Notes under the pieces: model-generated
What the model saw: the letters and a program-made list of their open reading frames with translations, nothing else
Databases searched by the model: none
Told to the model about the DNA's origin: nothing
In this document: positions 1-7,480 of the stretch, one piece after another
How positions within the stretch are numbered: the stretch's first letter is position 1
Layout: the number at the start of each line of letters is the position of its first letter
Origin: Plasticicumulans lactativorans
Lineage (GTDB): Bacteria; Pseudomonadota; Gammaproteobacteria; Competibacterales; Competibacteraceae
Length of the DNA: 64,000 nt
NCBI RefSeq assembly: GCF_004341245.1
Contig: NZ_SLWY01000004.1
Location: forward strand, 179,618 to 243,617
Direction: 5' to 3'
Translations under genes and position numbers: made by a program

Positions 1-42
1 TCCAGCCCGGCAATGTCGATTGCTTATTCCGGCCGACAGCGT

Positions 43-759
43 TCAGCCGGTGCCATCCGTTCCCAATGGAAGTTCGTTCAATTCCGATCTGGCTTCTCGC
101 CAAGCGGGGTAGAACCGATCCAGCAAGGCGATGAAGCGCTCATTGTGCGTGGGCTCGATCAGATGAATCATCTCGTGCACGATCACGTATTCGAGCAGGT
201 CGCGAGGCTTCTTGACCAGTTCCGTATTGAGCCGGATATGGGCGCGGTCATGGTTGCAACTGCCCCACTTGGTCTTCATGCGCTGGAGAAAATAACCCGC
301 GACCTCGACACCGATCCGGGATTCCCAATGGCCGATCAACGGCGGAATGACCTGGTGCAGCAAGGAGCGCTGCCAACCTTGGTAAATGGCCGCGCGCTTC
401 GCCGCATCGGTCCCGGGGCGGACACTGAAGGTAATGCGCCGATGATCCATCTTGATGAACGGCGGAACATCCTGCTGTACCACGTTGAGCAGATAGCGCC
501 TGCCCCAGATGTAATGGCTTTCCCGCGTTACGAACTGACGGGGCGTTTCACGCGCCTGACCCAGCAACTGGGCTTGCTGCCGGCGAATCCAGCCGAGCTT
601 GGAAATGGCATATGCGCGCACGACTTCCAGTCGCGTACCGTTCGGCGCGACGAGGGTGACGTTACCCTCGGGGGGATGCACCGACAGGTGGACATGCTTG
701 ACCGCCTTGAAAGTGACGGCGATGTCCAGCCCCCCCAGTTGTATGCGCGTATGGATCAT
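43..759 (-). CDS. YgjP-like zinc metallopeptidase (DUF45/WLM-type), 238 aa
   Basis: Predicted cytoplasmic metal-dependent hydrolase of the YgjP/DUF45 family. The zinc site is visible: HEMIH at residues 195-199 and a third His at 205 in EPTHNERF, preceded by the family signature MKTKWGSC (about 161-168). Length matches the family (about 230-250 aa). Its ATG overlaps the hsdR stop by four bases, so it is the last visible gene of the restriction-modification operon and is probably translationally coupled to hsdR. Genes of this family frequently follow type I R subunits; whether it processes HsdR or acts independently is unknown. The 42 bases to its left hold no recognisable feature. Confidence 0.85.
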   Translation of the reverse strand: MIHTRIQLGGLDIAVTFKAVKHVHLSVHPPEGNVTLVAPNGTRLEVVRAYAISKLGWIRRQQAQLLGQARETPRQFVTRESHYIWGRRYLLNVVQQDVPPFIKMDHRRITFSVRPGTDAAKRAAIYQGWQRSLLHQVIPPLIGHWESRIGVEVAGYFLQRMKTKWGSCNHDRAHIRLNTELVKKPRDLLEYVIVHEMIHLIEPTHNERFIALLDRFYPAWREARSELNELPLGTDGTG

Positions 760-3700
760 CGGTAGCCGGGCTGATTCTTGAGAAGTTCGAAGAGCTTGAG
801 CGTGGCCTCACGGTTCTTTCCGACCAATGGGTACAGAAAATTCTGCACCGTGCGCTCCTTGGCCTCGTCTCCCCGCCATCCGGCCGGTGCGTGTTCGTGC
901 ATGGCGCGATCAATTTTCAGGGCGAGCGATGCGACGCTGTCATCGTAGTCGGCCTGTGATTCCTTCACGCTATCCACCACTGGGGCTCCGGCAAGGATCT
1001 CCGGCAGCTTGCGATAGATGACCAAGGCAGCAGGGTTGCCACACAGGATGGTGGGCTCATCACTGTCGGACTGCTTTTCGTGCAGCTTCCTCACCAGGGC
1101 TTCCGCATCGCGCAGGAATTTTTCGTAGGCTTCGGCATCCTCGCGACTCTGCTTGATCAGATCGTCCAGCAGCTTGGACATCTGTTCATAAAAGCGCGGA
1201 TCGGTCAGGCGATCACGAATGATGGTCTTGCGGACATTGTTGATGATGGTTTCCGCAATCGCGTTCTTCGACAGCCTGCCCTTCTCGTTGAGCTTGCGGG
1301 CAATGGCGTCGTGGATGCCGGTCATGATGATCAGGTCGGTCAGCGACATCCCGTCCAGTTCGCCCAGTGCCTCTGCCGGTTCCGCCTGGATGTAGGTGTT
1401 GATGAGGTGGCGCATGTCCGCCTCGTAGGGCTTGATGTCCAGTTCTTCGCCGCTGTAGTGCTTGATCGCGGATCGCACTTCGGCATGGAACTCGATCTCC
1501 CGCTGCAAGATGGCGGCTTCGTCATCCGAGTATCCAGCTGCAGACAAATCCTGGGCGATGGCGGCGAAAGCGCGGATATAGGTCGCCACTGCCTTGTAGA
1601 AGGCGATGCGCAGTGCTTCGGTGGCATCGAGCGCTTCCGGGTTGCCCGCATGACCGCAGAAATAATGGATGAACTGCTCCAGTTCGCGCGGCTGCTCCAC
1701 CGGCTCGCACAGGTAATGCAATGCCTCGCGGGCTTCATCCAGTTTCTTGCGGCCTTCGGCCAGCCAGTTCTTCAAATTGACATTGTTGTCGCCACCATTG
1801 CCCTGGTCGATGTCCAGCTCGTCGGAACTGTACACGGCAATGGCCTGCTGGACGTCGCCGAACAATTCCTTGTAGTCGACGATGTGGCCATAGTCCTTGT
1901 CATCCCCGTCCAGGCGGTTGGTGCGGCAGATGGCCTGAAACAGGTTGTGGTCGCGCAGTTCGTTATCCAGGTAGATATAGGTGCAACTGGGCGCATCGAA
2001 ACCGGTGAGCAGCTTGCTGACCACGATCAGCAACTTCAGGTTGGCCGGCTCTTCGATGAAACGGCGTTTGCCTTCGTCCTCGTACTGCTTGGTCGTACGG
2101 CCATTACGCAGCACGTAATCCTTGTAGGTGTCGTACTTGTAGCGCTCGTCGCTGTCCCTGGGTGCGCGCGAAATGGCGTTATGGTTGGGTTCGTAGGAGG
2201 TGACGATGCCGCAGTGACGCCCGAAGGACGTGTTCTGGAACAGCCGGTAGTAATGGCAGGCATCGTAGATGGAGGCCGCCACCAGGATGGCCGTGCCGCG
2301 ATCGTTGTTCAGGCGTGGCTTGAGGCTGAAGTCCTCGATGATGTCGGCAATGATGCGCTGCTTGCGCTCGCCGGCGCTCATCAGTTCTTCCATCGTTGCC
2401 CAACGCTTGCGCAGCAGAGCCTTCTGGAAGTTGTTGAGGCCACGTGTCTTCTTCTCGAACCAGGCGTCGATGGCCTGCGGCGAGGTCAGCCGCTGCGGCA
2501 CGTCGCGGGCCTCGTACTTGAGGTCCAGCACCACGTGGTCGGCCACGGCCTCGTGGAATTTGTAGGTGTGGATGTAGGTGCCGAACACGTCCCGGGTGGT
2601 CTGCCGATCCTTGCGCAGCAGAGGCGTGCCGGTGAAGCCGATGAAGATGGCGCCATGGAGCCAGCGCTTCATCTGCTTGTTCATGTTGCCGCCCTGGGTG
2701 CGATGGCATTCATCCACGAACACGTAGAAGCGCCCGTGGATGGATGGTGGTTCACCCTTCAGGTCAGCGGCGTCGAATTTGTGGATCAGCGCACACAGCA
2801 GGCGCGGCGCGGTCTCCCTCAGTTTCTGCACGAATTCCGCGCGCGAGGTGATGCGCGGCGAAGGCGACTCCGCACCGATCACCCCGGCATTGCGCATCAC
2901 GCCTTCGATCTGCTTGTCCAGTTCGTCGCGGTCGGTCACCACCAGCACCCGCGCCTGCGGGTCGTGTTCCAGCAGCCACTTGGCCAGCAGCACCATCAGG
3001 ATGCTCTTGCCGCTGCCCTGGGTGTGCCAGATCACGCCCCCCTCGCGCTGCCGGATGCGCTCCTGGGCCGCCTTGATGCCAAGGTATTGATGCGGCCGTG
3101 GCACCTTCTTCTGCCCGGCATCGAAGATCACGAAATTACGGGCCAGATCGAGCAACCGATCCTGCCGGCACATCTGCGCCAGCGGCCGATCCAGCAGCGT
3201 GCCAGCCACGCCGGTGGCGGCCGCCTCGGGAGATTCATCCTTCCACTGCACGAAGAACTGCTCCGGCGTGCCGGTCGTCCCGTAGCGCAGCCCCTGCGCA
3301 TCGCTACCCGCCAGTAGCAACTGCACCGTGCTGAAGAAGCCCTGGTTGAAGATCGGCTCCTGGTTGCTGATCAACTGGCGAACGCCATCGCCTATTTCCA
3401 CCGAACTGCGCTTGAGTTCGATCACCGCCACCGCCAGGCCGTTGAGGTAGAGCACGATGTCCGGCCGGCGCACGTGCTCTCCCTTCAGCGTCACCTCTTC
3501 GGCCAGCGCGAAGTGGTTGCGCTCCGGATGATCCCAGTCGATCAGTTGCACCGTTTCATGCGACTGGCCCATAGCCACCTGCACCGGCACGCCGTAGCGC
3601 AGCAACTGGTAGGTGCGCAGACTGGCCTGATACGGGGTGATGCCCGTGACATCTGCCGCCGTTTCCAGCTTCTGCAAGGCAGCGCCGATGTGGGCGGGCG

Positions 3701-3881
3701 AATAGCCGCGCGCGGCCAGATTGGCGCGCAGCAGTTCGGTCTCGATGGCGCGGTTGTCGTCGCGTTTGCCCCAGTTGCCGAGATAGTCGTAGCCAAGGCC
3801 GCTTTCTTCCAGAGGGGCGGAAAAGAGCCGGACCACGCGGTTCTGGGTATTGCGCTCGGAACGGGGAATGGAAGGGGTCAT
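756..3881 (-). CDS. hsdR: Type I restriction enzyme R subunit HsdR, 1041 aa
   Basis: Restriction and translocation subunit: cuts unmodified DNA after ATP-driven translocation, in complex with HsdM2S. The N-terminal PD-(D/E)xK nuclease is visible as Pro140-Asp141 followed by Glu155-Leu-Lys157 in AVIELKRS. The SF2 motor has Walker A QGSGKS (about 288-293), the DEAD-box variant DECH (390-393) and motif III TGTP. No frameshift or stop is seen and the length is typical for the family, so it looks functional. Its ATG overlaps the stop of an upstream gene remnant (ATGA), and its own stop overlaps the ygjP-like start, indicating a tightly packed operon read from hsdM. Confidence 0.95.
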   Translation of the reverse strand: MTPSIPRSERNTQNRVVRLFSAPLEESGLGYDYLGNWGKRDDNRAIETELLRANLAARGYSPAHIGAALQKLETAADVTGITPYQASLRTYQLLRYGVPVQVAMGQSHETVQLIDWDHPERNHFALAEEVTLKGEHVRRPDIVLYLNGLAVAVIELKRSSVEIGDGVRQLISNQEPIFNQGFFSTVQLLLAGSDAQGLRYGTTGTPEQFFVQWKDESPEAAATGVAGTLLDRPLAQMCRQDRLLDLARNFVIFDAGQKKVPRPHQYLGIKAAQERIRQREGGVIWHTQGSGKSILMVLLAKWLLEHDPQARVLVVTDRDELDKQIEGVMRNAGVIGAESPSPRITSRAEFVQKLRETAPRLLCALIHKFDAADLKGEPPSIHGRFYVFVDECHRTQGGNMNKQMKRWLHGAIFIGFTGTPLLRKDRQTTRDVFGTYIHTYKFHEAVADHVVLDLKYEARDVPQRLTSPQAIDAWFEKKTRGLNNFQKALLRKRWATMEELMSAGERKQRIIADIIEDFSLKPRLNNDRGTAILVAASIYDACHYYRLFQNTSFGRHCGIVTSYEPNHNAISRAPRDSDERYKYDTYKDYVLRNGRTTKQYEDEGKRRFIEEPANLKLLIVVSKLLTGFDAPSCTYIYLDNELRDHNLFQAICRTNRLDGDDKDYGHIVDYKELFGDVQQAIAVYSSDELDIDQGNGGDNNVNLKNWLAEGRKKLDEAREALHYLCEPVEQPRELEQFIHYFCGHAGNPEALDATEALRIAFYKAVATYIRAFAAIAQDLSAAGYSDDEAAILQREIEFHAEVRSAIKHYSGEELDIKPYEADMRHLINTYIQAEPAEALGELDGMSLTDLIIMTGIHDAIARKLNEKGRLSKNAIAETIINNVRKTIIRDRLTDPRFYEQMSKLLDDLIKQSREDAEAYEKFLRDAEALVRKLHEKQSDSDEPTILCGNPAALVIYRKLPEILAGAPVVDSVKESQADYDDSVASLALKIDRAMHEHAPAGWRGDEAKERTVQNFLYPLVGKNREATLKLFELLKNQPGYR

Positions 3882-4375
3882 GGTGTCGGCGGCTCCTTGC
3901 GCAGGGATTGCAGCATCGCGTGTCCAGCGTCGGTCAGGCGGTATTTCTGCAAACGGCTGTTAGGCTTGCCGGGCAATGTGTACTCGATCAGGCCCTGTGC
4001 AAGCGCCGGTTCGATGTAGCGTTCGCGCACATGTGTGCGGTCCTTGAGTTGCAGGTGCCCGCGGATTTCCACATTGCCCAATTCGCCAGTTTCCGCGAGC
4101 AGCATCAGCAGGGCTGCGACTGGTGGGGTGACTGGTGGAGTGACTGGTGGGGTGACTTGGCCGGCGGCCTTCTGCCATTCCACCTCCGGCCGCTGGACCA
4201 CGGCGCTGAACTGGTTGCCTGACACATCATCGACGAATTCGATCCGGGGCCACTCCTTCAACGCACGCGGCACACCGCTGCCCAGCCCACGATAAGGCAG
4301 CACCTTCGAGGCATGTTCCGTCAACGTCGGGTTGCGGCGGTTGGTCTTGCCCTCGCGGATGTCCTCCACGCTCCT
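3878..4375 (-). pseudogene. C-terminal remnant of an AAA-4/HATPase_c_4-type ATP-binding protein
   Basis: About 160 codons resembling only the C-terminal part of the large ATP-binding (AlbA_2/HATPase_c_4, RecG-C-like) proteins common in type I RM loci. It starts in the conserved NRRNPTLTEHASKVLPYRG segment (arginine-asparagine-proline, then GLGSGVPRAL), has a Thr-Pro-Pro-Val linker repeated three times, and ends in a winged-helix-like region. The N-terminal ATPase half is missing. Upstream it abuts a DUF1016 remnant in another frame, so a deletion fused the two. A GTG near 4369 could still start translation of this piece, and its stop overlaps the hsdR start. The remnant may persist because it couples translation to hsdR. 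Confidence 0.7.
4118..4153. repeat. Three tandem copies of a 12-bp unit (Thr-Pro-Pro-Val linker)
   Basis: Units at 4118-4129, 4130-4141 and 4142-4153 read gactggtggggt on the plus strand; the middle copy has one A for G. They encode three TPPV repeats in the ATP-binding-protein remnant on the minus strand. Such short Val-Thr-Pro-Pro linker repeats are usual in that protein family, so the repeat predates the gene decay. Confidence 0.85.
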
Positions 4376-4961
4376 GTTCGATCTCGCGCTCCTGCGCTTC
4401 CCCCGCCAAGCCCAGAAAGTTGAAGCGGTAGGGATCTTTCAGGGATTCCCGCGCTAGGTCGGACTGTGGCGCCGGCAGACGCTGGTCGAAATTGGTGACG
4501 GCCTTGCTCGTACGCGCCAGCAGGCGGGTTTCGATGCGGATGCTCAGCACATTGCGCGACCAGCCATGCTCTAGTGCGGCGCGGGCGTAGGCCAAGTGCT
4601 CGGCGGGCTATTTTAGCCGATCCAACAGCACCAAATTGTGGCCCCAGGGCAATTGTGCAGCAGGTTGCTGCACAATCGACTCGTCGGGCCAGGCCTCGGC
4701 GAAGGCACGCATGTACTTGAAATTGCTTGGGGAAAAGCCCTTCATGTCCGGAAAGACCGCGCGCAGATCGTGCGCCAGCCGCTCGATCACCTTCGCACCC
4801 CAGCCCTGCTCAGCCTGCCGTGCCAGGATGTCGCAGCCGATCTGCCGGTACAGCCCCACCAGTTCCCGATTGATTGCCAGCGCGACGCGCTGCTGTGCTA
4901 TGTGGATGCGGCCCTTAAGTTCGGCCAACCAGTTTTTTACGTCCTGATGAAGTTCGGTCAT
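4376..4961 (-). pseudogene. DUF1016 (YhcG-like) gene, N-terminal half with an in-frame amber stop
   Basis: The start at 4961 opens a DUF1016 N-terminal domain (MTELHQDVKNWLAELKGRI, then AINRELVGLYRQIG and PWGHNLVLLDRLK). Translation stops at TAG 4608-4610, but the same frame continues immediately with AYARAALEHGWSRNVLSIRI and FDQRLPAPQSDLARESLKD, which are the next conserved DUF1016 blocks. One base change (for example TCG to TAG) explains the stop. Homology ends at about EREIEQ (near 4380), where the sequence switches to the ATP-binding-protein remnant. The C-terminal PD-(D/E)xK nuclease half is absent. Intact homologues sit in RM loci; here the gene is dead. Confidence 0.85.
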
Positions 4962-5008
4962 GCGCCTTACCCCAAATCAATCCACTTGAGCACTTGACTG
5001 TGCATTTG

Positions 5009-5911
5009 CTACCCCATCACCTTGTTCCAGTCTATCGGGTAGTCCGCAGCCTTCAGTTCCTTGGCAAGTTCTGTTTTCCAGCCGTTGTTATCGTCCATTA
5101 CCGACCAGACGACACCAGCAAAGTCACTGGGGATCTCAAGCCTTCCCTTCTTCAATGCACAAACGTTCCCCCGACCTAGCTTGGCAATAAAATAACCAAG
5201 CTCCAGCAGCACGTTCTGACGGGCACGAGGTTCCAAACTGTCTCCCCCAACAGAACGCCCCTCGTCATCCGGCGTAAGCAGGACAACGGCGAAGCCAACA
5301 TCCGAGTTCGCCACGATCTTCTCGATGATAGTGCGGCCTTGGTTGGCCTGTTCATGCAGAATCACCACATCAATGCCGATTTTTTCAAGGAAACGCGCAA
5401 CCGATTCGCGTGCAGCAACATCGTGACCATGCACGATGAAAACCTTGTTAGACTTGGGCGGCGCCAAAAGCTGTACAGTTGTGCTCCCGTTGGCTCTGAC
5501 ATAAGCCTTGAAATCTCTCACGAACGGAATAATCAACTGCCCCGTCATGGTCTGAATGCCGCTGATGACCTTCTTTCCGGAGTAGTAAAAGTCGTGCGAT
5601 AAGTTGATTGCCCTTTGCGGGTCTTCCGCCAAGTGCTTCACCAGAAGCAATTGCATCCCCAACTGTTTCTTCGGATCGTCCGGCCATTGCAGAACGCTGC
5701 TGCCAACAAGGCTACCACCGGTTTTTCTGCCATCCTCAATGAACTGTTCAAGGTTCAGACCGGCAGTTAGACCTTCGTTGATCTGGAACAAGTCTGGGTG
5801 ATTTAGCAGTTGACCTAACCTTCTGAGTGAACGCCCGTAGGTCTGGAGCGTTGCGCCCTGAAGGTCGAGCACCGCCGAATTGATCTGATCAAACAAATCC
5901 AGTGCTGTCAT
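5009..5911 (-). CDS. TIR-like domain protein (PF10137-type), 300 aa, candidate NADase effector
   Basis: The N-terminal half (about 1-150) is a helical region with no recognised domain. The C-terminal half (about 155-270) is a TIR-like domain of the CAP12/Pycsar-effector type: KVFIVHGHD (156-164), then [14 protein letters not shown] (186-199), [10 protein letters not shown] and [13 protein letters not shown]. In TIR NADases the catalytic Glu lies in the helix matching [10 protein letters not shown], so Glu237 is the candidate here (inference). Family members in CBASS and Pycsar act as NAD-depleting effectors. Its ATG overlaps the stop of the 94-aa gene upstream, so the two are co-translated, between hsdS and hsdR. 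The trigger is unknown; no cyclase gene is present in the window. Confidence 0.8.
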   Translation of the reverse strand: MTALDLFDQINSAVLDLQGATLQTYGRSLRRLGQLLNHPDLFQINEGLTAGLNLEQFIEDGRKTGGSLVGSSVLQWPDDPKKQLGMQLLLVKHLAEDPQRAINLSHDFYYSGKKVISGIQTMTGQLIIPFVRDFKAYVRANGSTTVQLLAPPKSNKVFIVHGHDVAARESVARFLEKIGIDVVILHEQANQGRTIIEKIVANSDVGFAVVLLTPDDEGRSVGGDSLEPRARQNVLLELGYFIAKLGRGNVCALKKGRLEIPSDFAGVVWSVMDDNNGWKTELAKELKAADYPIDWNKVMG

Positions 5912-6192
5912 TTTTCGTCACTTTCAAGTCGTGCTGCCGCAGCGCGCTCAATGATGGCTTCGCGGAATTGCTCCTTCATCCCGTCAACCATCTGTGCAAC
6001 CAGCGGATCGTCGACCCAAGGCGAGACTTTGGCCTCAAGCGTGGCGTTGGCTTGCTGGATGGCCGCTTCGATGCTGGCCGGGTCATTGGGGTCGAAGTTC
6101 ACCGTCCCCAGTTCACCATCGAATTCTTCGAGGGCTTGCTGTGCTTGTTCAAGCTGTCTCGTCAGTTTGTCCAGACCGTCGATCTTGAACAT
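5908..6192 (-). CDS. Small acidic protein of unknown function, 94 aa, partner of the TIR gene
   Basis: No named domain recognised. The first 30 residues are heptad-like ([18 protein letters not shown]) and may form a coiled coil. A polar middle ([16 protein letters not shown]) and a helical C-terminus ([14 protein letters not shown]) follow. It has no signal peptide or membrane segment and contains no Cys. A good ribosome-binding site (AGGAGAA) precedes the ATG, and the stop overlaps the ATG of the TIR gene, so a fixed stoichiometry or chaperone/antitoxin-like role is possible (inference). It lies 37 bp after hsdS in the same operon. Confidence 0.7.
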   Translation of the reverse strand: MFKIDGLDKLTRQLEQAQQALEEFDGELGTVNFDPNDPASIEAAIQQANATLEAKVSPWVDDPLVAQMVDGMKEQFREAIIERAAAARLESDEK

Positions 6193-6229
6193 CTCGATTC
6201 TCCTGTGGTGATCCCAATGAGTGAAATAC

Positions 6230-7480
6230 CTACACCAACCGCGTCCGGCCAGTCAGTAATTCCTGCATCATGGCCTGCTTGAGGGCGCTGGTCTTGGTGC
6301 GGCGGATTTCGAGGGTGGTGATTTCGGCGTCCATGTCACTGAGGATAGTCGCAATGGCAGTTTGCTCCGAAGTATCAGGCAAATAAACCTCGATGCTGGA
6401 TAACGCATTTGCGCTGATATGAACAACAGCATCACCTTGTCCCAAACTGGACTTTTGTCTTGTCACAGCAGGCGTGTTACAGCAATAGCCCATAAAAACT
6501 GAATTCACTCCAATCGGCCGAAGAATCACAACATCCCCACCTGCATACGCCTCAATTTCATCAACAAAGGCAGCACATTTACCAATTTCTTCCTTCGTTT
6601 CTCCAGAACCCGCGAATAGGATGTCTCCCTTTTTGATTCTGATAGCGGACTCCGCAACTTCTCTTGAAATGTATGAGTTGAATAACCTGATGATGTCATC
6701 ATGGTGCGTGTAAAGTTCGCCATAACGTACGCAAGGCAGAACTCCGCTTTGTGCTTCATCCTTACGTATGCCAGTACCCTTCAGAAATATTCCAAGCTCC
6801 CCCAACCGCTTCACCTCCCACTCCCCACTGAACCCCGGCAGGCGGGTTTGGCCGGTGAGGAGTTGCTGCATGGTGGCCTGTTTGATGGCGCGCTTTTTGG
6901 CGATCAGGCGATCCAGGCCGTCCAGCAGTGCGTCCATGTCGCTGAGGGCGGTGGTGATGGCATGTTGTTCATCAAGAGTCGGAGGCAGCGGGATTACAAA
7001 ATTTCGAATCCTTGTCAGTGCTAATTTCGGCTGTGCACCAATAGTTTGAGTCGAATTTATAACATCCTGCACGACCGGAGACATCAACACATAAAGTAAG
7101 TAGTCTCTATCGCACTTTATTTCACTAATTCGGTTGGCATTTTCCGTAAGGTTCGCACCATCAAGTTTCACAGGTATCTTTCCGACGATACCCAGGCTCC
7201 CTGCAACGGAGATGAATAAATCTTCCTTAAAAATCCGATATCGACTTATGGCAGGATAAGCCTCGACAGGAACATATTTGATATCTTCTGTAACTAGTCC
7301 GCCAGGGCGCATATCCGTAACACGAATATACGGATATGGAGTCACCTTCTCTCCCACCAAGTAGCCAAGCGGTAATCTCTTTCCACTCGTCACGGCGGCA
7401 ATAGAGTCGAGGGACTTAGCTTTCCAATCCACCGGAATTACCCCCACCTCCGTCTGCTTGTATCCTGGCCTTACCTCCAT
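6230..7480 (-). CDS. hsdS: Type I restriction-modification specificity subunit HsdS, 416 aa
   Basis: DNA-recognition subunit of the HsdM2S methyltransferase. Two target-recognition domains are visible, each followed by a coiled-coil spacer: TRD1 about 20-165 with spacer DEQHAITTALSDMDALLDGL, and TRD2 about 215-365 with spacer SEQTAIATILSDMDAEITTL. Each spacer ends in an M(M/Q)QELLTG(R/Q)TRL motif, confirming the internal duplication. It starts with the typical GYKQTEVGVIP and overlaps the end of hsdM by 10 bp. The TRDs are much more AT-rich than the neighbouring genes, as expected for frequently exchanged recognition domains. The target sequence cannot be predicted from the protein. Confidence 0.95.
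   Translation of the reverse strand: MEVRPGYKQTEVGVIPVDWKAKSLDSIAAVTSGKRLPLGYLVGEKVTPYPYIRVTDMRPGGLVTEDIKYVPVEAYPAISRYRIFKEDLFISVAGSLGIVGKIPVKLDGANLTENANRISEIKCDRDYLLYVLMSPVVQDVINSTQTIGAQPKLALTRIRNFVIPLPPTLDEQHAITTALSDMDALLDGLDRLIAKKRAIKQATMQQLLTGQTRLPGFSGEWEVKRLGELGIFLKGTGIRKDEAQSGVLPCVRYGELYTHHDDIIRLFNSYISREVAESAIRIKKGDILFAGSGETKEEIGKCAAFVDEIEAYAGGDVVILRPIGVNSVFMGYCCNTPAVTRQKSSLGQGDAVVHISANALSSIEVYLPDTSEQTAIATILSDMDAEITTLEIRRTKTSALKQAMMQELLTGRTRLV

Noticed and set aside
4118..4153. Three tandem 12-bp units considered as a small CRISPR-like or iteron array
   Set aside because: They have no spacers, are in frame and encode a TPPV linker typical of the protein family.
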